Positions 24,573 through 33,038 are shown, counted from the first letter of the stretch. The stretch is DNA of 64,000 bases from Paenibacillus faecalis (GCF_900289175.1 NZ_LT985747.1:2443709-2507708); one strand, 5' to 3'. The notes: generated by a model from the letters alone, not told the origin. Made by a program: numbers and translations.

Positions 24573-26321
24573 TTGTTCTTAAATTACCTTTGGATCTTAT
24601 CCTATTTGAAAAGGTATTGGTTGTTAGTTGTTTCTTTAACAATATCAATCATAGGTATGGCTATAATAGAATTGATGGTACCTAAGTTTATACAGACTTT
24701 TATTGATAAGATCTTGCCGACACAAGACTACAATTTATTTTCGAATATGATTGGATTATTAGTACTGTTTATTGCCGTATACCTTGGATTAAGTGTAGGA
24801 GAAAACATGTTAAGAAGGCATATACAGGAAAAGGCTTTCCGAGATTTACAAATGGAGATATTCCAACATATACGAACACTAGGGTATGCCTATTACGAGC
24901 AGAAAACAGTAGGTCATACGCTAGCTTTGTTACATGGTAAGCCTGTAGCAATACAGAGACTTTACAAAGTCCTTTTACCAGGAATGATTCAAAAAGGGGC
25001 ATTTTCATTTTTTTCTATCTTCTTAATGTTAATAACGAGTTGGAAGCTATCGCTAATTGCAGCAGTTTTCTTTCTGCTTTTTTATTTTTGTGGTCCTGTC
25101 GTGGTTCGTAAACTGGATCAATCAAGTAAAATATTAGCCGACGCGCAAGTGGAGTTGAATCAAAAAGCATACGAAAGTGTATCATCAACGAAGGAGCTTA
25201 GAGCTTATTCAGCAGAGGATTGGGATTTGAAGAGATTTCTTACTAGTGTAGGAAAGTTGAATCACAATGTCGTTGTAACATACTTTATTATATATCTTAG
25301 ATCAAGTATTCAAGCGTTAACTAACTACTTGGGAATTCTAACCATCATTGCTATCGGTGTGTTACTCATTCAGCTGAACCAGTTATCATCAGGAATGTTA
25401 ATCGCTTTTCTGTTGTATTATTTTTCTGTTAATTACCAATTAACTGGACTAATTACGAATATCTCAGAACAGAAAATACTTATGTATCAAGTGAAGGAAT
25501 TGAGAGATTTTATACATACTGCACCCGTTGTTACTGAGAATGAATGTCCAATTGAACTGGAACATCCTATTCGAGGAGAATTGACATTCAATGAGATATC
25601 GTTCAAGTACAATGATGGCAAGAATATTTTAAATCGTTTCTCATTTAATATTATGCCAGGTCAACATGTAGCTATTGTAGGAGAAAGTGGGTGTGGAAAG
25701 AGCACCCTATTTAAGCTTATTGGGCGATTTTACGATACGGATGAAGGAATGATATTACTCGATAATATTCCCATACAAAACTTATCACTACAGTCGCTCC
25801 GATCTTCACTAGGTTACGTATTCCAGGAGAACTTCATATTTGACAAATCCGTTGCGGATAATATTCGCTTTGCCCGTCCTGAAGCAACAGAAGAACAATT
25901 AATTCATGCAGCGAAAGCTGCGAATGCTCATGATTTTATTATGGACTTGCCAGCCGGATATAACACGGTTCTTGGAGAAAGAGGAAATAAACTTTCTGGA
26001 GGACAACAACAACGTTTAGCACTCGCGCGACTGTTCTTGAAGAATCCTTCTATCGTGTTATTGGATGAAGCGACTTCTGCCGTAGATCATTTTACTGAAG
26101 TAGAGATACAAGCTTCGCTCGATACGTTAATGAAAGGACGTACAGTTATTGCCATAACTCATCGCTTATCAACCATCAAGCATTTCGATGTGATTGTCGT
26201 TATGAATGAAGGGAAAGTGGTTGAAATGGGAACTTATGATCAGCTGTTAAATGCTAGAGGTTGGTTCTTCGATCTAGCCAATGGGGAGACCAAACGGGAG
26301 GAGTATGTAACTAATGCATAA
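24573..26321 (+). CDS. ABC exporter half-transporter 1
   Basis: 582 residues: six membrane helices in residues about 15-300, then an ATPase domain with Walker A GESGCGKST, Q-loop VFQEN, signature [15 protein letters not shown], Walker B IVLLDEATSAVD and H-loop ITHRLS. The TTG start has GGGGTGG about 6 nt upstream. There is no N-terminal peptidase domain, so it is not a double-glycine bacteriocin exporter. It overlaps the next gene by 8 nt and probably forms a heterodimer with it. Divergent from the biosynthetic genes, it most likely exports the cluster product and gives self-protection. Confidence 0.85.
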   Translation: MFLNYLWILSYLKRYWLLVVSLTISIIGMAIIELMVPKFIQTFIDKILPTQDYNLFSNMIGLLVLFIAVYLGLSVGENMLRRHIQEKAFRDLQMEIFQHIRTLGYAYYEQKTVGHTLALLHGKPVAIQRLYKVLLPGMIQKGAFSFFSIFLMLITSWKLSLIAAVFFLLFYFCGPVVVRKLDQSSKILADAQVELNQKAYESVSSTKELRAYSAEDWDLKRFLTSVGKLNHNVVVTYFIIYLRSSIQALTNYLGILTIIAIGVLLIQLNQLSSGMLIAFLLYYFSVNYQLTGLITNISEQKILMYQVKELRDFIHTAPVVTENECPIELEHPIRGELTFNEISFKYNDGKNILNRFSFNIMPGQHVAIVGESGCGKSTLFKLIGRFYDTDEGMILLDNIPIQNLSLQSLRSSLGYVFQENFIFDKSVADNIRFARPEATEEQLIHAAKAANAHDFIMDLPAGYNTVLGERGNKLSGGQQQRLALARLFLKNPSIVLLDEATSAVDHFTEVEIQASLDTLMKGRTVIAITHRLSTIKHFDVIVVMNEGKVVEMGTYDQLLNARGWFFDLANGETKREEYVTNA

Positions 26322-27990
26322 TTTCCAATTTGTATGGAAGACGGTCTCCCAACTGAAGCTATGGGTGATCGTTACGTTTATTTTGATGGTTCTCGAATCT
26401 CAATCTTATCTGGTATCCGTAGTCTTGCAGCAGAAATTGATTGATGATGTCATTCTGAGCAGGGAGTTCCATTATTTCTGGAAAATCTTTATATTGATTG
26501 CAGCTGCATACATCGTCCATAGCGTGTTCATTACCGTTAGTTCAGTCATGATGTATCAGACAGTTGTTCGTACACGTAGCCTTCTATCAAAGAAATTTAT
26601 GAGCTGTCTACACCTTATGCCTGTTAAACAGTTGGAGAATCAGCACTCCTCGAAATTTCTATATCAACTTGGAGCAGACGAAGGAGACATTGGAAGTATA
26701 TCCAATATGATCGCTGGTGATATTCCACGCATATGCAGGCTGATTGTATTACTTGTTTCATTAATCTTCGTTCTGTGGAATAACCCACTTATGTTAGGCC
26801 TGCTTTTCGTTGTTAGCTTGCTATATGTTATCTCGGCGCACTTATTAGGTCCACGACTGAAGTCAGCTTCTAGTAGGGTAAACGAAGCTCGATCCAATAT
26901 GCTTGTTCATCTAGAGGAAGGGATATCCTCTACGAGAGAAGTGGCCGCATTTCATTATGAGAAGTGGGAGAAAAAAGATTATTTAAACCGATTCGCTGAG
27001 TATTTCCAATCCATTCTTCACGAAGGAAGAATGGTCAACAGACAAATAATCTCTAATCAATTATTAAAGTGGTGTGCTATTCTTGCCGTACTTAGCGTAG
27101 GTGGTTATCTTGTCCTCATACAACAATTATCAATTGGAATGTTCATCGTTACCTACCAGCTTGCATTGGAGCTAATAGATAAGACGAATGAACTGTATGT
27201 ACGATCGATGGGGTTGCCTGCACGTATGGCCTCTGTAGAACGACTTCGTAAAGTGTTAGAAAGTGACAAAATACAAGTTGATGGAGCACGTATTGAGGAT
27301 CATATATACGAGGTTAGACTAGAGCAAGTCTCTTATTGTCATGCAGAACGTGAAACAAACATATTGAACGACATAAGTCTAAACATTCCCTTGGGAAAAA
27401 AGATTGCGGTAATAGGACAGAGTGGAAGTGGAAAGTCTACACTTGCAAGCCTGCTAATGAGATTTTATGAGCCTAATACAGGTAGAATTGTTGTTAATGG
27501 ACTCGCTTTATCAGATGTTAACCGTTTTGATTGGTTGAAGCGAATCAGTCTCGTTCCGCAGAACCCATATTTTTTCCCGGATACAATCCGCGCTAATATC
27601 TTGTTAGGCATGGAGAATAGTATGGATAAGCTGATAAAGGCGTGTAAAGTAGCACAAATCCATGATTATATCAGTCAATTACCGAATGGATATGACACCG
27701 TTATAGGTGATCGAGGGGTTACACTATCAGGTGGCCAGAAGCAGCGGATAGCTATTGCTCGTACACTTGTACGTGAGCCTGAATTATTGATTCTAGATGA
27801 GTCAACATCTGCTCTTGATGTAGAGACAGAAAAACGATTATTAAACCATCTTGATCAGATTAGAGTCGGGAAGACTACAATAATGATAACGCACCGACTG
27901 TCCACCATTAAGGATGCAGATCATATCTTTGAATTCAAGCAAGGTGAAATGGTAGAGAGAGTGGGCTATGAAGAGTACGAAGAAGCTTAA
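26314..27990 (+). CDS. ABC exporter half-transporter 2
   Basis: 558 residues with the same architecture as its partner: membrane domain (about 1-300), then Walker A GQSGSGKST, signature LSGGQKQRIAIARTL, Walker B LLILDESTSALD and H-loop MITHRLST. Both ATPase sites look catalytically complete, unlike many heterodimeric exporters in which one site is degenerate. The start overlaps the end of the first exporter gene, indicating coupled translation. Substrate is inferred from the neighbouring nucleoside-type cluster. Confidence 0.85.
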   Translation: MHNFQFVWKTVSQLKLWVIVTFILMVLESQSYLVSVVLQQKLIDDVILSREFHYFWKIFILIAAAYIVHSVFITVSSVMMYQTVVRTRSLLSKKFMSCLHLMPVKQLENQHSSKFLYQLGADEGDIGSISNMIAGDIPRICRLIVLLVSLIFVLWNNPLMLGLLFVVSLLYVISAHLLGPRLKSASSRVNEARSNMLVHLEEGISSTREVAAFHYEKWEKKDYLNRFAEYFQSILHEGRMVNRQIISNQLLKWCAILAVLSVGGYLVLIQQLSIGMFIVTYQLALELIDKTNELYVRSMGLPARMASVERLRKVLESDKIQVDGARIEDHIYEVRLEQVSYCHAERETNILNDISLNIPLGKKIAVIGQSGSGKSTLASLLMRFYEPNTGRIVVNGLALSDVNRFDWLKRISLVPQNPYFFPDTIRANILLGMENSMDKLIKACKVAQIHDYISQLPNGYDTVIGDRGVTLSGGQKQRIAIARTLVREPELLILDESTSALDVETEKRLLNHLDQIRVGKTTIMITHRLSTIKDADHIFEFKQGEMVERVGYEEYEEA

Positions 27991-28222
27991 CGAGCAGACT
28001 GAAGAGTAATTAGAAAAAATAGGCATAACAATACGACTGTTGATTAATATCAGAAATGTTTAGAGAGGGCCAATAGACGTGTTTTCCTGACACTTTTCCA
28101 ATAGAGAACACCCTTTCGACCTCAATTGGGCTGAATCTATGGATGAGAACCGCTCGCAGTTTTTTCCTTTTCCACGCCTTACCTACGCTATCGGGATCCC
28201 CTGATCGCAAGCTGAAGGCGTA

Positions 28223-28272
28223 AAAAAAGCCCAATGGACCACCGACGTTCTATCCGGTGGCCCATTAGCTTT
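28223..28272 (-). terminator. Intrinsic terminator-like hairpin, minus orientation
   Basis: The arms AATGGACCACCG and CGGTGGCCCATT pair with one mismatch around a loop of about 10 nt. On the minus strand the stem is followed by GGGCTTTTTTT. It would end transcription coming from the degraded minus-strand frames to its right, and separates them from the exporter operon. Confidence 0.65.
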
Positions 28273-28369
28273 AGTGGGTGATGGGATTTTGTGGTCAATT
28301 CATGTATTCTTCCGTTTAATTAGACTCTATTTCGGAAACCCCTCTATCCCTTGGATCTGCATTAAGTGA

Positions 28370-28720
28370 ATAGTCGCTTTTATATGTTCTTAACCAAGCA
28401 TCTTTGCAACTGCCAAAATTGAGAAGCCTCTTCGGATTGTCCACCATTCATTTTCAATACTACAAAAATAAGTTTCCCTGTCTGCTCATATATATTTTTT
28501 ATTTTTTCTACTTTAGCAGGATCCGGAATATAATCTGGATCCATTCCTTTAATGTCATTCGTACATATAAAACATCTCTCTTCACAGCCTGTGTCTGTTT
28601 GAAAACGTGATGATATTGATTTATCACTTTCTTTAAGTTCTTCTTAACACTATATAATTCTTCTCTTTCTTTCAGCGTAGCCATTAATTCATTATTTTTA
28701 CTCTTTAAGGACTACATGTC
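28370..28720 (-). pseudogene. Degraded unidentified gene
   Basis: The minus strand encodes a helical, coiled-coil-like start (LMATLKEREELYSVKKNLKK) and, in a different frame, CEERCFICTNDIKGMDPDYI followed by KVEKIKNIYEQTGKLIFVVL. The two pieces look like one protein broken by a frameshift near 28590. The cysteine pair is notable, but no family is recognised. Confidence 0.4.
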
Positions 28721-28800
28721 ATCCAAAGCACGCTCTCTCTTTTTTCCCTATTAGATCTAAGATCTATCGACGAAGCAGGATCCTTTAATACACTGATTGA

Positions 28801-29191
28801 CTATCCGTACACCCCTATATCCCCTTCAACCAATGATAAAGGTAAATCACTTTCATTAGGTGGATATTTGTCAAGATCTTCTTGTGTGGCAATTCTTACA
28901 ACATTTTCTTGAGCCGTAACAACTTTATAATCATCAAAAATTTTCCTTATTTTTATACGAGTGCTCATATTGTATTTTTTTGTATCTTGAAACAAACTTT
29001 GCCTGTCCCACATATTTTGCCTTAGTTGCCTTATATGTTCTAGGTCTCCATATGTATTCCTTGCCTTCTTCTTTTACACCAAAGGTAATGTTGACATGTA
29101 CCTCCCATATCTCATTAATAAATCCTGCCCAATAGCTGAATGAAAAATGGAGCATCTGCCAACCGGTAAAACTGCTCCATGATGTTTTCAA
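28801..29191 (-). pseudogene. Small frameshifted gene of unknown function
   Basis: Two overlapping minus-strand frames appear to be halves of one gene: VHVNITFGVKEEGKEYIWRP leading in from 29191, and STRIKIRKIFDDYKVVTAQE with ATQEDLDKYPPNESDLP, ending at 28801. They overlap out of frame at 28934-29013. The second half alone, starting at the ATG near 28968, could be a 55-residue protein. No family is recognised and no good ribosome binding site was seen. Confidence 0.35.
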
Positions 29192-29248
29192 CTAACGTTC
29201 CCCCATTTGCTCAAAGAACAAGAGCTACCTTTACTTGTTCGGCAGCTC

Positions 29249-29689
29249 TCATATATAAAATTCTATATTACAAGGAGTTTCTAGGAGTTCCTCCATCTTG
29301 AACAAAGAGAAGAAATTAAGACCCTCATTTTCAATATTGTCTCCTCCCTGTGCTTCTCCCTCAATTACACAAAGAACACTCACAACATTTGCTCCAGCAT
29401 TGCGTAAATCTGTCGCACTCAGTAATATTTGTCCTCCTGTTGTGACGACATCTTCAATGATAGTGCCGTTGCGACTGGAATACCACCCAATTTCGAGTCC
29501 CGCCAGAACCTCGGTATCTGCAGGAATTAGTTTTGACAGATACTCGGCTATCTCGTGAAGTAAGACAGGATTGGACTCAAACAAAGATTTATCAAAATAA
29601 TCGTTTTATTCTTTCCCAGATCTTAATTTAAAATTACCTGTCAAGTGTGCTGTTTCATAAATCTTCTTTGCCAACATCTCTCTGTCCAC
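29249..29689 (-). pseudogene. pyrE: Broken orotate phosphoribosyltransferase gene
   Basis: From a GTG at 29689 the frame reads VDREMLAKKIYETAHLTGNF then KLRSGKE, then an in-frame TAA, then NDYFDKSLFESNPVLLHEIA. This is the N-terminus of PyrE-type orotate phosphoribosyltransferases. The PRPP-binding loop IIEDVVTTGGQILLSATDLR and the C-terminal SLFKMEELL are present. Between LAGLEIG and IIEDV only a few residues remain, so roughly 60 residues of the core, including the catalytic loop, are deleted. One nonsense codon plus an internal deletion make it non-functional. In a pyrimidine-based cluster it may once have served precursor supply (inference). Confidence 0.8.
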
Positions 29690-29754
29690 TGCTTCACCAA
29701 CCTTAAACAATTCCTTAATTTTACCATATCGATTTATAATTGAAAATCAATTAT

Positions 29755-29929
29755 CCTGCCCGTTAGTTTAATAAAAGCGCGTCTAATCATCTTTATTTGC
29801 CGCCGTCGATGAAATCATATCGGAAATATAACAATTCAATGTTCTTGTCATCTGTCGGGAATGTTACCAAGTTCTTGTCATTGTATTTTGACAAGAACTT
29901 GGTAACATAAATATAAAAAGCCGCATTAT
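29755..29929 (+). repeat. Structured repeat copy B, left part
   Basis: It begins CCTGCCCGTTAGTTTAATAA like copies A and C but is diverged in the middle. It contains a perfect 18-bp inverted repeat, GTTACCAAGTTCTTGTCA (29863-29880) against TGACAAGAACTTGGTAAC (29889-29906). Relative to copy A the stem differs in sequence but keeps pairing, that is, compensatory change. It ends in AAAAAGCCGCATTAT, the left arm of the hairpin interrupted by the IS. Confidence 0.72.
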
Positions 29930-29965
29930 TGAAGTGACCCCCAAAAGTTAGACACGGTTATTTCA

Positions 29966-30775
29966 TCAGGCAGCTTTTTCAAAATGAGTTCGGTACTGTA
30001 CCGGACTCATTTTGAATTTTGCCTTCAACCGTTTAGTATTGTAGTATTCAATATATTTTTTCAGTTCTTTCTTGAAATGTTCGACATTTTCAAACTCTTT
30101 ACAGTACAGAAACTCCGACTTGAGAATACCGAAGAAATTCTCTATGACGGCATTATCGTAACAATTCCCTTTTCGTGACATGCTTTGGAGAATGCCTCTC
30201 GACTTAAGCGCATGGCGATACGGCTTCATTTGGTAATGCCATCCTTGATCTGAATGAAGAAGAAGATGGTGCTCTTCCGGCAGACGCTTCAGTCCTGCAT
30301 CCAGCATTTCAGATACCAGAGAATATGTTGGTCGTGAACCAATGGTATAGGTGATAATCTCCCCGTTGAATAAGTCCAAAATGGGCGATAGATACAGCTT
30401 TTCTCCAAACAACTTAAACTCCGTGATGTCCGTCACCCATTTCTCATTTGGCGCCTCCGCCGTGAACTGGCGGTCCAGATGATTCGGTGCAATCTTGCCC
30501 ACTGTCCCTTTATACGACTTATACTTTTTCATGCGGACTAGGCATTTAATGCCTAGCTTTTTCATGAGCCGCTGAACCTTCTTATGGTTTACTTTCCATC
30601 CACGGGTTACCAGTTCATCACGAATACGGCGATATCCGTAACGCCCCTCATGTTCCGCGTAAATTGACTGAATTTCAGCTTCCAAATCGGTATTCAAATC
30701 TGGTTGATTTATACGTGCTATAAGGTAGTAATAGGTGCTGCGCGGGATACCAGCCAGCTGTACGAGTGCCATCAC
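29966..30775 (-). CDS. IS3-family transposase, OrfB, copy 2
   Basis: 269 residues with the complete DDE core (WVTDITEFK, LLLHSDQG, YDNAVIENFFG). It differs from the copy at 1492 at two residues near the N-terminus. It is expressed as an OrfAB fusion by -1 frameshifting on the A-run at about 30829-30833. Intact and probably active. Confidence 0.93.
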   Translation of the reverse strand: MMALVQLAGIPRSTYYYLIARINQPDLNTDLEAEIQSIYAEHEGRYGYRRIRDELVTRGWKVNHKKVQRLMKKLGIKCLVRMKKYKSYKGTVGKIAPNHLDRQFTAEAPNEKWVTDITEFKLFGEKLYLSPILDLFNGEIITYTIGSRPTYSLVSEMLDAGLKRLPEEHHLLLHSDQGWHYQMKPYRHALKSRGILQSMSRKGNCYDNAVIENFFGILKSEFLYCKEFENVEHFKKELKKYIEYYNTKRLKAKFKMSPVQYRTHFEKAA

Positions 30776-30789
30776 CGGATATTTATGCC

Positions 30790-31320
30790 TCAGTTCCCAG
30801 ACGACTTGTGCTTTGTCTTGTTTGGTGATTTTTCCTTGTTTCGAACTAAGGCATTCAACTTTTTTAGATACTCATTTTCCATTTCAAGCTGCTTGATACG
30901 TTCTTTAAGTGCTTCGTCAGACCCTTCAACTACGGATCGTTTGATAGACGAATTGGAATCTTTCTTCATGGATGGACGCCCCTTCTTTTTTGGCTCAAGG
31001 GCTTCTAGACCGCCTGTCTCCATCTTTTTCTGCCAGGAATACAACATGGAGAAGTCCGGAAGGTTGAACAGAGCAGCGGTATCCATGAGAGAAGCGTCTG
31101 ATTGAGCCATATGATTGAGTACGTCCAGTTTAAAGCTTGCCGGATAATTTGTATAGCCGTTAATAAAGGCTGACTGACCATGCATCTCATAGAGCTTCAA
31201 CCAATATTGGAATTGGGACTTAGTAACGCCCATTTGATTTGCGTATTCCGTCTGCGATATAAGATCAGGGTCATACCCTTGAATTATCGCCAATTTACTA
31301 TCTTTCGTAAATTTAGTCAT
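30790..31320 (-). CDS. IS3-family transposase, OrfA, copy 2
   Basis: 176 residues, identical to the copy at 2316: helix-turn-helix segments followed by a leucine-zipper-like helix. Transcription would start near the palindromic right end of the element. Confidence 0.92.
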   Translation of the reverse strand: MTKFTKDSKLAIIQGYDPDLISQTEYANQMGVTKSQFQYWLKLYEMHGQSAFINGYTNYPASFKLDVLNHMAQSDASLMDTAALFNLPDFSMLYSWQKKMETGGLEALEPKKKGRPSMKKDSNSSIKRSVVEGSDEALKERIKQLEMENEYLKKLNALVRNKEKSPNKTKHKSSGN

Positions 31321-31375
31321 AAAAAAACTGCACCCCCAACTGTTAGAGTGTGTCTAACAATTGGGGTGCAGTTCA

Positions 31376-31418
31376 TATCAGCGGCTTCTAATGTTACTAT
31401 GTTTTTGTCACCCGACAA
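31376..31418 (+). repeat. Structured repeat copy B, right part
   Basis: It holds the right hairpin arm (GCGGCTT at about 31381-31387) and the block TTTTTGTCACCCGACAA, which matches the block after copy 1 of the IS. With the IS and one TAT removed, the hairpin AAGCCGC-ATTATCA-GCGGCTT is restored. Confidence 0.62.
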
Positions 31419-31795
31419 TTTTTTAACATATAGATTTTTGGATTGCATTCGGTATCGTAGTTGTGAAGAGAAAATTTGATTAATTCTTTTTGGTAGACAG
31501 CAGATGATCATTCGAAGTTCTTATTCTCTCTAATCATCCCTGATGAGGTTTCCGTTGGCAGGCTTTTGGAAGAAGCGCCTGGAAGTCAGTCCGGATCCCA
31601 AAGCCAACGGGCCTCCCTTTCCTAGTACCTGGTAGTCATGCCGTTTCTCAGAACAAACCGGTGATAGTGACAAAATTAAATATAACTAATTATCTCACTA
31701 GAAGACTGATACCTATGATGAAGAGGTTGGATCATTAAGAAATAATCATACAAAACGAATATCCACTCCGATAATTCACCGAAGAGTTAAACTAT
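31419..31795. other. Gene-poor stretch between repeat copies B and C
   Basis: No gene is supported. A slightly more GC-rich patch at about 31545-31660 (GGAAGAAGCGCCTGGAAGTC and neighbours) looks like old coding sequence, but no frame of useful length or recognisable family was found. Confidence 0.35.
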
Positions 31796-32022
31796 CCTGC
31801 CCGTTAGCTTAATAAATTTGAGCAGTGATAAGTAGTTAAATACTTATCTAATCGGTAATCGGCTCATGTTCTTGTCCTTTTCGGCAATCGGTACAAGTTC
31901 TTGACCTTTGCTTGGGACAAGAACTTGTAACGATAAAATCATAACCACCCGTCCTGAACTGCACCTCCAATGTTAGATGGTGTCTAACATTGGAGGTGCA
32001 GTTCATAGCGGGTGGTTTTATG
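31796..32022 (+). repeat. Structured repeat copy C (no full IS)
   Basis: It starts CCTGCCCGTTAGCTTAATAA and shares a long block with copy A, including AATCGGTAATCGGCT, TTCTTGTCCTTTTCGG and the inverted repeat around GGTACAAGTTCTTG (about 31890-31930), though two stem positions differ. The terminal hairpin here has arms AACCACCCG (31943-31951) and CGGGTGGTT (32009-32017), a different sequence from copies A and B but still fully paired. The loop holds a 51-bp palindrome related to the IS end. Confidence 0.72.
31955..32005. repeat. Solo 51-bp palindrome resembling the IS right end
   Basis: The arms TGAACTGCACCTCCAATGTT and AACATTGGAGGTGCAGTTCA flank a short centre. The complete IS copies end in a similar palindrome (AACTGCACCCCCAACTGTTA on one arm), so this is either the leftover end of a related element or a minimal non-autonomous derivative with two inverted-repeat tips. 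The adjoining trinucleotides (TCC and TAG) do not match, so no target duplication is visible. Confidence 0.65.
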
Positions 32023-32063
32023 TTTCGCACGCTATCGCGTACTCAACTGACTAAAGTCGTAAC

Positions 32064-32090
32064 AAAAAAACCTTGATTTCTCAAGGTTTT
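32064..32090 (-). terminator. Intrinsic terminator downstream of the tRNA-Ala fragment
   Basis: The stem CCTTGA-TTTC-TCAAGG is flanked by A7 on one side and T5 on the other, so it can terminate in both directions. On the minus strand it immediately follows the 3' end of the tRNA fragment, as expected of the original tRNA gene terminator. Confidence 0.75.
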
Positions 32091-32098
32091 TCTTCGTA

Positions 32099-32155
32099 TG
32101 GAGCCTAGGGGGATCGAACCCCTGACCTCATCGCTGCCAGCGATGCGCTCTCCCA
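32099..32155 (-). tRNA. 3' fragment of tRNA-Ala(GGC), 5' part missing
   Basis: On the minus strand the sequence runs from GGGAGAGC (end of the D arm) through the anticodon arm CATCG-CTGGCAG-CGATG with anticodon GGC, variable loop AGGTC, T arm AGGGG-TTCGATC-CCCCT and 3' acceptor strand AGGCTCC plus discriminator A. The 5' acceptor strand and the D-stem 5' strand are absent; upstream sequence (ACCGGTAATAGT) does not supply them. About 57 bp remain, which is typical of an integration-site duplication. It cannot be a functional tRNA. Confidence 0.85.
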
Positions 32156-32289
32156 CTATTACCGGTTTCCATCACTATGCTTTACAATGGTTTAAGCTTG
32201 TCTTGCCCATCTGATAGATTGATTTGTGAGCCCCACATTCACATCACGATCTCCAATCAAGAATTAAAGGAGGGATTCAATTTTGCTGT

Positions 32290-33027
32290 TCACGGCGAGT
32301 ACATATCGACGATCTTGGCCAAATAAGGCTCCCCTTCGTCAATCAAGTTCCTCTCCCCTTTGCTCCATTTATTGCGATTGTTGTCCACTCTTAAAAAGGC
32401 TTCCATCACCCGAGGATCTTTCGACGTAACCCGGCTTACCATCGCATGCCACTCCTGCCCAAGTTCCTTGGCCAACTCTGAATGCACGGGTACTTGCGAA
32501 GCATGATAGGCCGCAGCGTATAACACGATTCGTCTAAATTCATTATAGAAATCAAGCATTTCGTCAATCGTTCTGAATAACCCCTGAAAAATCTTAAAGT
32601 CTTCTTCCGGGAAATCATAGCTGCTCCAGTGGTCAATATGATCGGTCTCTAGCTCGTTCATCAGATAAGCCAGAAGCTCCCAAGGAATTTCGAAGCCCGC
32701 CAACCTCAACTTATTGGATACCTCTATACCGTGTATTTTCGCTTTGATCCCTTCAAGCTGCCGTTTGAGAAGAGTACTTTGTGTGTTCAGCATCTCTCCG
32801 ATATCGTTCGACGCTTGCTTAATCTTATTGCGAATTTGTTCCAGAGAGAATCCCACGCTCTTATAGAAGTTGATTTGCATAAGCCTTCTCAGATGATGCT
32901 CATGATACATTCGATGTCCTTTCGTATTTTTGTCAGCTGTCAGAATCCCTTCATTATCATAATATTGAAGAGTTCTTCTAGAAACCCCACTTAATTCGGC
33001 CAGTTCTTTAACGGAATAAGTTTTCAT
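32290..33027 (-). CDS. MerR-family regulator with TipAS-like effector domain
   Basis: 245 residues. The N-terminal winged helix KTYSVKELAELSGVSRRTLQ with YYDNEGIL is typical MerR. A long dimerisation helix (about 75-110) leads to a helical C-terminal region (residues 120-245) similar in layout to TipA-S/antibiotic-binding domains, suggesting a small organic inducer. It lies 11 nt after the alpha/beta hydrolase gene; both are probably read from the MerR-type promoter at 34054-34084. Confidence 0.82.
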   Translation of the reverse strand: MKTYSVKELAELSGVSRRTLQYYDNEGILTADKNTKGHRMYHEHHLRRLMQINFYKSVGFSLEQIRNKIKQASNDIGEMLNTQSTLLKRQLEGIKAKIHGIEVSNKLRLAGFEIPWELLAYLMNELETDHIDHWSSYDFPEEDFKIFQGLFRTIDEMLDFYNEFRRIVLYAAAYHASQVPVHSELAKELGQEWHAMVSRVTSKDPRVMEAFLRVDNNRNKWSKGERNLIDEGEPYLAKIVDMYSP

Positions 33028-33038
33028 GGCGTAAGCTC

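Larger units (their letters stand above)
29930..31375 (-). mobile_element. IS3-family insertion sequence (IS150-like), copy 2
   Basis: 1,446 bp, same ends and gene order as copy 1 at 1456, with only scattered single-base differences (for example YYYLIARINQ versus YYNLIARMNQ in OrfB). The 3-bp target duplication is TAT (29927-29929 and 31376-31378). It lies in the loop between AAGCCGC and GCGGCTT of a structured repeat, the same kind of site as copy 1. The two copies are in direct orientation about 28.5 kb apart. Confidence 0.93.

Noticed and set aside
28010..28234. Minus-strand 74-codon frame downstream of the exporter
   Set aside because: It overlaps the terminator hairpin and has no ribosome binding site or family similarity.
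1456..31375. Classical composite transposon carrying the cluster
   Set aside because: Each IS has its own matching 3-bp duplication (AAA; TAT) and the outer flanks do not match, so the copies inserted independently.
32099..32155. Functional tRNA-Ala gene
   Set aside because: The 5' acceptor strand and the 5' half of the D stem are missing, so no cloverleaf can form.
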